Assembly (NCBI GenBank): GCA_031270015.1 | Contig: JAISYH010000052.1 | Location: forward strand, 1 to 56,318 | DNA: 56,318 bases | Reading direction: 5' to 3' | DNA from: Burkholderiales bacterium | GTDB taxonomy: Bacteria; Pseudomonadota; Gammaproteobacteria; Burkholderiales; Casimicrobiaceae | Part shown: positions 36,443 through 43,906 of the stretch, piece after piece | Numbering within the stretch: position 1 is the first letter of the stretch | How the letters are laid out: each line of letters begins with the position of its first letter | Translations under genes and position numbers: made by a program | The notes under the pieces: model-generated | What the model saw: the letters and a program-made list of their open reading frames with translations, nothing else | What the model was told of the DNA's origin: nothing | Database searches by the model: none

Positions 36443-38890
36443 ATGTTCGTTTTTACTTCCTGCATCAATAACTATATTCCCAAAGCCAGAGTACTCGCTT
36501 CGACCCTCAAGGCGCATCATCCTGACTGGACATTCTGTCTGTTGCTGGGCGAAGCGCCGCCCGAAGAATTCAAGATTGAAGAAGAACCATTCGATCGTCT
36601 CATGGGTTTTCACGAACTGCGTATTCCCAACTTTCGATCTTGGTTGTTTCGGCATCGCGTGGTGGAAATCTGCACTGCCGCCAAAGGTCCGGCGCTTTTT
36701 CATTTTCTCATGCGCGAGGAACACGAAAAAGTCATGTATCTAGACCCTGATATTATGGTTTGCAACAGCCTTTCTCCTTTGGAAACGTTACTGGATGAAT
36801 ACGATCTGCTCTTGACGCCGCATCAGCGCATTCCTCAAGAAACAACACAAAGCATCGAAGACAACGAACTGGTGGCTCTGCGGCACGGCGTGTTCAATCT
36901 GGGATTCGTCGCAGTATCCAGATGCGGCGATGGAATCGCGTTTGCCCGCTGGTGGCAAGAACGCCTGCTGGAATATTGCTATGACGACATTCCCAACGGA
37001 CTCTTTACCGATCAGCGGTGGTGCGACTTGGCGCCCGCTTTTTTCCCCCGCCTGCATGTTGTGCGCGATCCCGGCTATAATGCCGCCTCGTGGAATCTGA
37101 TGGAGCGCACCATCAATCGAACGGACGATGGCATTTTTCTCGCTAACGACGTTCCTTTGCGTTTTTATCACTTCACCGGATTCGATTCGGGTGTAGGCGA
37201 CGGCATGACCGCTCGTTACGCGGCGAATATGCCCGCCGTGCGCGAACTTTGGAAAATTTACAAACAAAAGCTCATGGCTTCCGGGCACGCCCTTTTGGGT
37301 AACCGGCGCTGGGCATATATGAATTTCAGCGACGGTACGCCCATTAGCGACAAAATGCGCTTTTTATATCGCAAGCGGCAAGAGCTACAGATGGCTTTCC
37401 CCGATCCGTTTCTCCGCCCGGGCTATTTGGACTGGTATCGTACTGAGGAACGATGGTTGCCCACCCGCATCTTGCGCAAAATCAAAGGGATCATCGCCCG
37501 GACGCGCCGATTGCTGGACAAGCATGGCGGATTTCCACGTGGTCTGCTCAGTCTATCCAAGCAAACCGTCTCTTGGCTGCGCCGCTGGGGATGGAAAGGA
37601 GTATTCCAGAGAATCTTACAAACTCATCCCGAGATCAATCCTTTCATCATCAAAAACGACAAAGAACGGCTGACCGCCGTGTTAGCCTCTCCCGATTCTT
37701 CCGCGTACAAAAACCTTGCGCAACTGTTGGATGCTTCGCGCGACCCTGTTTTGATACTAGAACATGATTGGGGAGCAGGAGCGGACATTTACTGCCAACG
37801 ACGAGTGGAGGCTTTGCTTGTCCAAAACCACGTCGTCACCACGCTACGCTGCCTCAGAAATTCCGCCGTCTTCGAACTCACCGTTCGTGACGAAAAAGAA
37901 GGATTTCGTTTGAGCGTCCACGATATCAAAGAGCTGATCAATGAGCGTTTCCCTCGTATTCCTTCTATCATCATCAACGAAATGGCCGGCTGGTATTTTT
38001 GGAGCTATAACGACGCGGGGCCTTATCCATTGAATGGAACAGTCGAACGCATAGAAGAAACCGTGCGCGATATCGAGTTAGTGGTAAAAGCGCACAAAGC
38101 GCGGCTGGAAATCGTTTTTCACGACTTTTTTATGCTTTGCCCAACCATTAATCTTTTGACGGCGGAAGCGCATTATTGCGGCGTGCCGGAGGATATTCAC
38201 ATATGCGACACTTGCGCCTTGCGAGGACGTTCTTTCTCTATGGCGCGGTGGCGCGGCGCTTTTGGTAACTTGCTCGCGCTTGCCGATAGCGTCGTCTTTT
38301 TCTCGGAAAATAGCCGCGACATCGTAAGAAAAGTTTATCCTTTGCGTGAAGAACAGATCGTGTTGCGCCCGCATGACGTGATGTCCTTCGATACCACGCT
38401 CACCCTTCCCACGCATGGACCGATGCGAATTGCCATAGCCGGAAAAATCAATGTACACAAAGGATCGAAGATCGTAACGGAATTAGCCGATCTGTTGGCA
38501 AAACGCCTTCCCGATGCCTCCATCGTCGTCTTCGGCGAATTGGAAGCGCGCATTATCCCCGACAATATCACTGTGCTCGGCGCTTACAAGCAAAGCGAAC
38601 TGCCCGCGCTGATGAGGCAACACGCCGTTACCATAGGTTTGTTCCCGTCGATCTGGCCGGAGACTTTCAGCTTTGTCGTACGGGAATTGGCGGCTTTGGG
38701 ATTGCCTCTGGTTTCCTTTGCGCTCGGCGCGCAGGGAGAATTCGTCGGCAAAATGAAAAATGGTCGGCTCGCGGAACAGATCAGCGCCGAAGCCGCGCTC
38801 GCCTCTTTGCTGGAGTTGGACGCTTTGAGAATAAAGCATCCGTTGGAGCATGAGAAACGGCAAAAACGTGACCAAATCATGCGCGCTTGA
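36443..38890 (+). CDS. Two-domain glycosyltransferase (GT-A plus GT-B/GT4)
   Basis: This 815-residue protein follows AAGGAAAA. The N-terminal part (about 1-300) looks like a nucleotide-sugar transferase of GT-A fold with a DxD motif at residues 101-103 (MYLDPDIMV) and a conserved HYHF-like RFYHFTGFDSG near 245. The C-terminal part (about 420-800) is GT4-like: IAGKINVHKGSKIV, then FPSIWPETFSFVVRELAALG with the E-x7-E pattern. Two enzymes in one chain suggest two successive sugar additions on the same acceptor. The acceptor and sugars cannot be told from the sequence. It is the last gene of the ppx-rgpF cluster. Confidence 0.85.
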   Translation: MFVFTSCINNYIPKARVLASTLKAHHPDWTFCLLLGEAPPEEFKIEEEPFDRLMGFHELRIPNFRSWLFRHRVVEICTAAKGPALFHFLMREEHEKVMYLDPDIMVCNSLSPLETLLDEYDLLLTPHQRIPQETTQSIEDNELVALRHGVFNLGFVAVSRCGDGIAFARWWQERLLEYCYDDIPNGLFTDQRWCDLAPAFFPRLHVVRDPGYNAASWNLMERTINRTDDGIFLANDVPLRFYHFTGFDSGVGDGMTARYAANMPAVRELWKIYKQKLMASGHALLGNRRWAYMNFSDGTPISDKMRFLYRKRQELQMAFPDPFLRPGYLDWYRTEERWLPTRILRKIKGIIARTRRLLDKHGGFPRGLLSLSKQTVSWLRRWGWKGVFQRILQTHPEINPFIIKNDKERLTAVLASPDSSAYKNLAQLLDASRDPVLILEHDWGAGADIYCQRRVEALLVQNHVVTTLRCLRNSAVFELTVRDEKEGFRLSVHDIKELINERFPRIPSIIINEMAGWYFWSYNDAGPYPLNGTVERIEETVRDIELVVKAHKARLEIVFHDFFMLCPTINLLTAEAHYCGVPEDIHICDTCALRGRSFSMARWRGAFGNLLALADSVVFFSENSRDIVRKVYPLREEQIVLRPHDVMSFDTTLTLPTHGPMRIAIAGKINVHKGSKIVTELADLLAKRLPDASIVVFGELEARIIPDNITVLGAYKQSELPALMRQHAVTIGLFPSIWPETFSFVVRELAALGLPLVSFALGAQGEFVGKMKNGRLAEQISAEAALASLLELDALRIKHPLEHEKRQKRDQIMRA

Positions 38891-38974
38891 TACGTTAAAC
38901 ACCCAGAGTTTCGCCGCTCACTTCTCTGAGTGAGAAAACATCCGCTTTTATTCCGATAGCACGTAATAAATTAT

Positions 38975-39500
38975 TTAGCCCCTGCATTTCTGATCCAAAC
39001 CCATAGTAAATCGTTCGATTTCAGTTGTCCAAATTTTACAAAGGTGTTCATAGGGCGTCATGCTCTGAAGCGTTTTCAATCGCCGAGTGAAGTCGTAAGC
39101 TTAGATGAAGTCATATGAATGATCTTCGATTTGGTGTCGGTGGCTGGGGTGATGATGTTTGACGGCGGCTTCCTGGAGCGCGATTCGTTCTTTCTATTTG
39201 CTCATGGATTCAGAGAGGCTTGATTTGGGTTAGCCCGTGTTCAATGGAGAACTGTCGGCAAAACGTTCGGAGGTGTGTTTTGCGGCATACTTATCCTGCT
39301 CCCGATGAATGAACTAAATGCCGTTGTCCGTCAGACGGTATGGATGACGCCTCCTCGAGATGACGCAGGAACTGCGCGGACTTTATTGTTCCCGCTTTTT
39401 GATGTAGTTCGGCATAGGTGGGCTTACGAGTTCGGTCAATGACAACGAACGGGGTACGCCGACTGCACCAATATCGGCAGATACAAGGATCAAACAAGTA
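38975..39500 (-). pseudogene. Decayed IS481-family transposase
   Basis: The minus strand holds ordered fragments of an IS481 transposase in shifting frames with stops. They are VVIDRTRKPTYAELHQKAGT and IKSAQFLRHLEEAS (from about 39450), then LTDNG with a stop and QDKYAAKHTSERF. The C-terminal RRLKTLQSMTPYEHLCKIWT and TEIERFTMGLDQK end at 38975. The N-terminal third and the DNA-binding region are missing, and several stops and frame changes exclude activity. Together with unassigned flanks it fills the 796-bp gap between the glycosyltransferase and darP. I did not find clear terminal inverted repeats. Confidence 0.85.
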
Positions 39501-39686
39501 ATTACAATACTTGTTATTGTTATGTCATTATAAAGGCACGCGACATTAATCCATTTTCCATACCAAAATTTTCCAAGCCGACAAAATCCAGTAAAAATGC
39601 GATAACCAACTTGTCTTTAGCATATCATTGGTAGTCGCGGTAGCTTCGGTTATCATAGCTGATCTTATTTGTATCGTTCTTTCAAA

Positions 39687-40247
39687 ATGATTCGTCGATG
39701 TTCAAACGCTTTTTTCACCAATGCCGAATTTCCGGCAAATAATGAAACGCCGTCAAAAACGCGGCGCAAATGTGAAATGCGCGACGTGCAAAAGCTCGGC
39801 GAAGCGTTGGCGACTTTGTCGCCCGGTGAGCTAACAGCGCTCGATTTGCCGGAGCGTCTGCTGGATGCGCTCATTGAAACGGCGCACATCAAAAAACACG
39901 AAGCGCGGCGGCGACATTTGCAATTCATCGGCAAACTCATGCGCGATGTCGATCCCGAACCTATCCGCGCGTGGTTTGCCCAACGGCAAATAGTACCGGC
40001 ATTAGAAAAAGCGCGTTTCGTTCACTTGGAAAATTGGCGTGATCGGCTGCTCGAAGAACCGCAGGCATTCGACGAATTGCGCGCGCAATTTCCCGGGCTT
40101 GACCGCGCCGCTTGGCAACAGCGTATCGCTGCCGCGCGCAACGAGCGGCAATCTTCCGACAAGTCGCCGCATTATTACCGCACCTTATTTCGCGACCTAA
40201 AAAAACTATTTGCCGACGGTGACTCTCTTTGGGATTCCACGTCATGA
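39687..40247 (+). CDS. darP: Ribosome-associated protein DarP (YjgA, DUF615)
   Basis: The protein is about 186 residues from ATG 39687. The family core is clear: SKTRRKCEMRDVQKLGEAL, then ALDLPERLLDALIETAHIKK and HEARRRHLQFIGKLMRDVD. DarP associates with 50S precursors and helps late large-subunit assembly. The start is uncertain, since the preceding DNA is insertion-derived and the first 25 residues do not resemble the family. The stop overlaps mogA as ATGA. Confidence 0.9.
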   Translation: MIRRCSNAFFTNAEFPANNETPSKTRRKCEMRDVQKLGEALATLSPGELTALDLPERLLDALIETAHIKKHEARRRHLQFIGKLMRDVDPEPIRAWFAQRQIVPALEKARFVHLENWRDRLLEEPQAFDELRAQFPGLDRAAWQQRIAAARNERQSSDKSPHYYRTLFRDLKKLFADGDSLWDSTS

Positions 40248-40843
40248 TAGAAAACATTTTACGCATTGGTTTGGTTTCGGTCAGCGACCGAGCGTCGCAA
40301 GGCATCTACCAAGATCAAGGCATCCCTTCGTTGCGCGACTGGTTCACGCAAGCGCTGACGACGCCTTGGCAAGCCAAAGAACGATTGATCGCCGATGAAC
40401 AACAAGAAATCGAGCGGACGTTGATTGATCTCGTCGATCAAGTCCAGTGTCACCTAATATTGACTACCGGCGGGACAGGTCCGGCGCAGCGCGACGTTAC
40501 GCCGGAAGCAACCCTCGCTGTCGCCGACAAAGTCATGCCCGGCTTCGGCGAACAAATGCGCCAGATCTCATTGCATTATGTGCCAACAGCAATTTTGTCG
40601 CGCCAAATCGGTGTAATCCGTAAGAACGCGTTGATTCTCAATCTACCTGGACAGCCTAAAGCGATCAAAGAAACACTGGAAGGTGTCAAAAGCGGCGACG
40701 GCGCTGTGCTTGTGCAAGGTATTTTTTCCGCGATTCCGTATTGTATCGATTTGCTTGGCGGACCATACATCGAAACCGACGAGCGAATCTGTCGTGCTTT
40801 CCGCCCAAAATCTGCGCAAAAACGCGCGACGGAAACGATATAA
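40244..40843 (+). CDS. mogA: Molybdopterin adenylyltransferase MogA
   Basis: The 199-residue protein starts at ATG 40244, overlapping the darP stop. It has the MogA/MoaB motifs LVSVSDRASQGIYQDQG (N-terminus), LTTGGTGPAQRDVTPEAT (nucleotide binding) and LPGQPKAIKE. It activates molybdopterin with ATP to adenylyl-molybdopterin for metal insertion. The darP-mogA coupling is common in betaproteobacteria. Confidence 0.94.
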   Translation: MIENILRIGLVSVSDRASQGIYQDQGIPSLRDWFTQALTTPWQAKERLIADEQQEIERTLIDLVDQVQCHLILTTGGTGPAQRDVTPEATLAVADKVMPGFGEQMRQISLHYVPTAILSRQIGVIRKNALILNLPGQPKAIKETLEGVKSGDGAVLVQGIFSAIPYCIDLLGGPYIETDERICRAFRPKSAQKRATETI

Positions 40844-40870
40844 ATTAATATTTGTTTTTAGGAGCTTCTC

Positions 40871-41965
40871 ATGGCACTCGCGCCTATTTCCGAAATACTC
40901 GAAGAACTCAAATCAGGACGCATGTTCATTCTGGTGGACGAAGAAAACCGTGAAAACGAAGGTGACTTGATGATCGCCGCCGAATTCGTCACGCCAGAGA
41001 CAATCAATTTTATGGTAACGCACGCGCGCGGGTTGGTCTGCTTGACGCTCACCGAAGAACGTTGCCGCCAGCTCAATCTGTCCTTGATGGCACAGCAAAA
41101 CGGAGCATCGTTCGGTACCAATTTCACGGTCTCGATCGAGGCGGCAGAAGGCGTGACTACTGGTATTTCAGCGGAAGACCGCGCGCTGACAATCAAGAAA
41201 GCCGTTGCGCCCTACGCAAAACCGGAACATCTCGTACATCCCGGTCACATTTTTCCATGCATGGCAAAACCAGGCGGTGTGCTGGTGCGCGCTGGACACA
41301 CCGAAGCCGGTTGCGATCTTGCGGCAATGGCGGGGTTGACGCCGGCGACGGTGATTTGCGAAATCCTCAAGGAAAATGGCGCGATGGCGCGTCTTCCTGA
41401 TCTCGAAATTTTCGCCCAAAAACACAACCTGAAAATCGGCGCAATTGCCGATCTGATTCACTATCGCAGTCAACACGAAAAACTGTTGGAACGTGTCGCG
41501 CAACGCCCGTTGCAGACAGCCGTCGGTTTGTTCGAGCTTTTCGTTTATCGAGATACGCTGACCGACGAAACGCATCTGGCTTTGGTGCATGGCAAACCGA
41601 ATCCTGATGAAGAAACATTGGTACGTGTTCATGAACCGATTTCTATTATTGATTTTCTCGACGAACAAAGCGGACCACACGCTTGGGGAATTTTCCCGGC
41701 GCTGCGCAAGTTGCAAAAAGCCAAAGCCGGCGTGATCGTTCTGCTGCATCGCGTCGAACAACCGCAGGATTTACGTGAACGCGCGATCAATAGCGAAAAT
41801 CGCCGCAAAGCGACGTTTGATCTGCGTGACTACGGTATCGGCGCGCAAATCTTGCTTGATCTGAATGTCCGAAAGATGCGATTGTTGGCGCGTGAGCGGA
41901 AAATGCCAAGCATGATCGGTTTTGGTCTAGAAGCCACCGGCTTCGAGACGTCGGATGATAAATAA
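40871..41965 (+). CDS. ribB: 3,4-dihydroxy-2-butanone-4-phosphate synthase with degenerate GTP cyclohydrolase II domain (RibBX)
   Basis: The 364-residue protein has AGGAG 6 bases upstream. Residues 1 to about 205 are a complete RibB domain: DEENRENEGDLMIAAE, TGISAEDRALTI and RAGHTEAGCDLA, which makes the four-carbon unit for lumazine from ribulose 5-phosphate. Residues from about 206 align in outline with RibA, but the zinc cysteines (C-x10-C-x-C) and the GTP-binding arginine motifs are missing. It is therefore not a GTP cyclohydrolase, and a separate ribA must exist elsewhere. It precedes ribH and nusB. Confidence 0.93.
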   Translation: MALAPISEILEELKSGRMFILVDEENRENEGDLMIAAEFVTPETINFMVTHARGLVCLTLTEERCRQLNLSLMAQQNGASFGTNFTVSIEAAEGVTTGISAEDRALTIKKAVAPYAKPEHLVHPGHIFPCMAKPGGVLVRAGHTEAGCDLAAMAGLTPATVICEILKENGAMARLPDLEIFAQKHNLKIGAIADLIHYRSQHEKLLERVAQRPLQTAVGLFELFVYRDTLTDETHLALVHGKPNPDEETLVRVHEPISIIDFLDEQSGPHAWGIFPALRKLQKAKAGVIVLLHRVEQPQDLRERAINSENRRKATFDLRDYGIGAQILLDLNVRKMRLLARERKMPSMIGFGLEATGFETSDDK

Positions 41966-42001
41966 CGATTTTTCTATTACTTTTTACACTAATATTGACT
42001 T

Positions 42002-42484
42002 ATGATGAAACCTGTCGAACTTCCTGTCCGTACCGACGCTTCCGATATCTGCGTCGGCATCGTGCTTTCCCGTTTCAATGAAAATATCGGCGAAGGATTA
42101 CTCAAAGGCGCGTTGCGTTTTCTGAATGAAAACGGCGTTGATTTTTCGCAGGTGATGCTGGTACGTGTCGCCGGCGCATTGGAAATCCCGTTTGCGTTAC
42201 GGTCATTGGCGCAAACCAATCGTTTCGACGCGCTTATCGCGCTGGGAGCCGTCATTCGTGGCGAAACCTATCACTTTGAGGTCGTCAGCAACGAATCGGC
42301 GCGCGGTATCAGTAAAATCGCCGTTGATTTCGACATCCCCATTGGTAATGGTGTATTGACTTGTGAAACCGACGAACAAGCGTTGGCGCGTATGGAACAA
42401 AAAGGTTATGAGGCCGCCGCCGCCGCAATAGAATTAGTCAATATCGTGGATATTCTTTGCGAGAGTGAAAACGATGCCGACTGA
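42002..42484 (+). CDS. ribH: 6,7-dimethyl-8-ribityllumazine synthase
   Basis: This 160-residue protein has the lumazine synthase motifs VLSRFNENIGEGLLKGAL, LGAVIRGETYHFEVVSNESA with the catalytic His, and FGVLT-like NGVLTCETDEQA. It condenses the RibB product with the ribityl pyrimidine. It follows ribB by 36 bp and overlaps nusB. Start at 42002 or the next ATG (42005). Confidence 0.96.
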   Translation: MMKPVELPVRTDASDICVGIVLSRFNENIGEGLLKGALRFLNENGVDFSQVMLVRVAGALEIPFALRSLAQTNRFDALIALGAVIRGETYHFEVVSNESARGISKIAVDFDIPIGNGVLTCETDEQALARMEQKGYEAAAAAIELVNIVDILCESENDAD

Positions 42485-42914
42485 AAAAGTCGATTTCGTC
42501 GGGCGTCGACGGGCGCGCGCGTTGATCGTGCAAGGATTATATCAATATCAGTTGACGAAGGATCCCGCCGACTCGATATGGCTTCACCTACTCGAAAGTC
42601 CGAACTACTCGCGCTGCGATAAAGCCTATTTCGATATGCTTTGGCGAGGCGTCACGAGCGACTGTAACGATTTACTCAATACCTTATCGAACTTTTCCGA
42701 CCGCGAAATCGGAAGCTTGTCGCCTGTCGAACAAGGCGTGCTGCTTTTGGGCGCATGGGAAATGATCAACCGCTTGGAAATTCCCTATAAGATCATCATC
42801 AACGAAGCCATCGACCTTGCCAAAATCTACGGTGGTACGGATGGGCATAAATTCGTCAATGGCGTATTGGATAAACTCGCCGCAAAAATTCGTGAGCGTG
42901 AATTCAACAACTAA
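42465..42914 (+). CDS. nusB: Transcription antitermination protein NusB
   Basis: This is a protein of about 149 residues. The NusB fold is visible in RRRARALIVQGLYQYQL, LSPVEQGVLLLGAWEM and EAIDLAKIYGGTDGHKFVNG. NusB pairs with S10 (NusE) in rRNA antitermination. Translation starts at GTG 42465 or ATG 42474, both inside ribH, so it is coupled to ribH. ribH-nusB is a widely conserved pair. Confidence 0.96.
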   Translation: MKTMPTEKVDFVGRRRARALIVQGLYQYQLTKDPADSIWLHLLESPNYSRCDKAYFDMLWRGVTSDCNDLLNTLSNFSDREIGSLSPVEQGVLLLGAWEMINRLEIPYKIIINEAIDLAKIYGGTDGHKFVNGVLDKLAAKIREREFNN

Positions 42915-42952
42915 AAACGCGAACGGTTTGCGGATAAAAACTTCGATTGAAT

Positions 42953-43029
42953 TGGTCGGGGCGAGAAGATTCGAACTTCCGACCCCCTGCACCCCATGCA
43001 GGTGCGCTACCAGGCTGCGCTACGCCCCG
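42953..43029 (-). tRNA. tRNA-Pro(GGG)
   Basis: The 77-nt cloverleaf has acceptor CGGGGCG paired with CGCCCCG, discriminator A and an encoded CCA (42955-42953). The anticodon stem CCTGC/GCAGG encloses the loop ATGGGGT, anticodon GGG. The T-arm contains GTTCGAATC. It reads leftward, opposite to nusB, which ends 38 bp away. Confidence 0.97.
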
Positions 43030-43143
43030 ACCGAAATATATGCTCTTGCGTAAAAACGCCTGAGAGAGAAAACGCCAAATCCGGTTTTAGCGACATGAGA
43101 CACTTTCTCCACCGCCATCCCCCTGGCGTCTGCATTGTACCTA

Positions 43144-43420
43144 ACCGTGCGTTTTTTTACAAATCTGCGGTGAGTACAATTCAGACACAAAGCAGAAAAG
43201 GGTGTCTTCGGCTTTGATTCGGCGGTTTTTGATGTCGTAACTATAGCGCGGCTCTTTCTCGCCTACCACAGCATCGTTTTTCCCGAAACAAGGTCGCCGG
43301 CTTTGTTGTAACCGTAGCTATATTCACTAATAAAAGCATGGGCATCAGCGAAAAATAGGGAGCAGAAAACAAGAACAGCAAACGCAACCTTTGCGTATGT
43401 CGTTAAACAGAAAAATGTTT
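43144..43420 (-). pseudogene. Remnant of a small secreted protein with YD-type motifs
   Basis: The minus strand encodes a signal-peptide-like stretch, VAFAVLVFCSLFFADAHAF, followed by EYSYGYNKAGDLVSGK. After one frame change near 43280 comes a second part, NDAVVGEKEPRYSYDIKNRR, ending IKAEDTLFC and a tail to a stop at 43144. YGYNKAGDL and YSYDIKNRR resemble single YD (RHS-like) repeats. There is no start codon in frame and one frameshift, so it is broken. The function of the parent gene is unknown. Confidence 0.45.
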
Positions 43421-43444
43421 TTGCTTTCTACGTCAATCTATCGA

Positions 43445-43730
43445 TTCACTAGCAGCGTTCAAAGAACGACATTTCCATCTGGTTTCACGACGCTTCACAG
43501 AAGAAGGGCATAGCTTCTTATATTCTCTCGCCCAGAAAGAATGGAAGGCAATAATCCTCTACGACAAAGCACCATACGGGTGGCAGCATAAGGTTGGAAT
43601 CATGTTCGGTAGAATCAAGAACCGGCGCAGAATTACCATGCGCGCCATGTCTGGTATGCTCATACCTTCTTCCCCGTCATTTGTACCGTTGCTTTTGGCT
43701 CTTTTTTAACTTTAATAGGTCTAGGCCTAG
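43445..43730 (+). pseudogene. C-terminal remnant of an IS5-family transposase
   Basis: One plus-strand frame reads ILYDKAPYGWQHKVGIMFGR and IKNRRRITMR from about 43549. This matches the IS5-group C-terminus (YDK..Y..RHK.E.MFGRLKDWRRI). A frame change then leads to VWYAHTFFPVICTVAFGSF, the family's final segment (AHTFFSAI...). The first two thirds of the gene and the catalytic DDE Asp residues are absent. It explains most of the non-coding DNA between tRNA-Pro and rpoC; the stretch around 43735-43850 shows nothing further. Confidence 0.75.
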
Positions 43731-43854
43731 AAACCAACTAATTGAGCATAAATACGTGTTGCCACCTCTACAGACCAATACGTTAATTATCAGGCATCGT
43801 TCACACGAAAATACAAAGACATTCATTAAGACTCATTCTCTGAGACAATATAAT

Positions 43855-43886
43855 AAAAAAACGGGCTTCCATATGGAAACCCGTTT
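43855..43886 (-). terminator. Terminator of the rpoBC operon
   Basis: On the minus strand AAACGGGTTTCC pairs with GGAAGCCCGTTT around the loop ATAT, with one G·U pair. The hairpin runs into seven T residues (43861-43855). It lies 20 bp after the rpoC stop. Confidence 0.9.
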
Positions 43887-43906
43887 CTACTACAAAATTA
43901 TTATTA

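Noticed and set aside
38920..38940. CTCACT...AGTGAG hairpin as terminator of the glycosyltransferase gene
   Set aside because: Only 6 bp of stem and followed by GAGAAAACA rather than T residues.
40844..40870. FMN riboswitch upstream of ribB
   Set aside because: The gap to mogA is only 27 bp, too short for the aptamer; none of its conserved parts is present.
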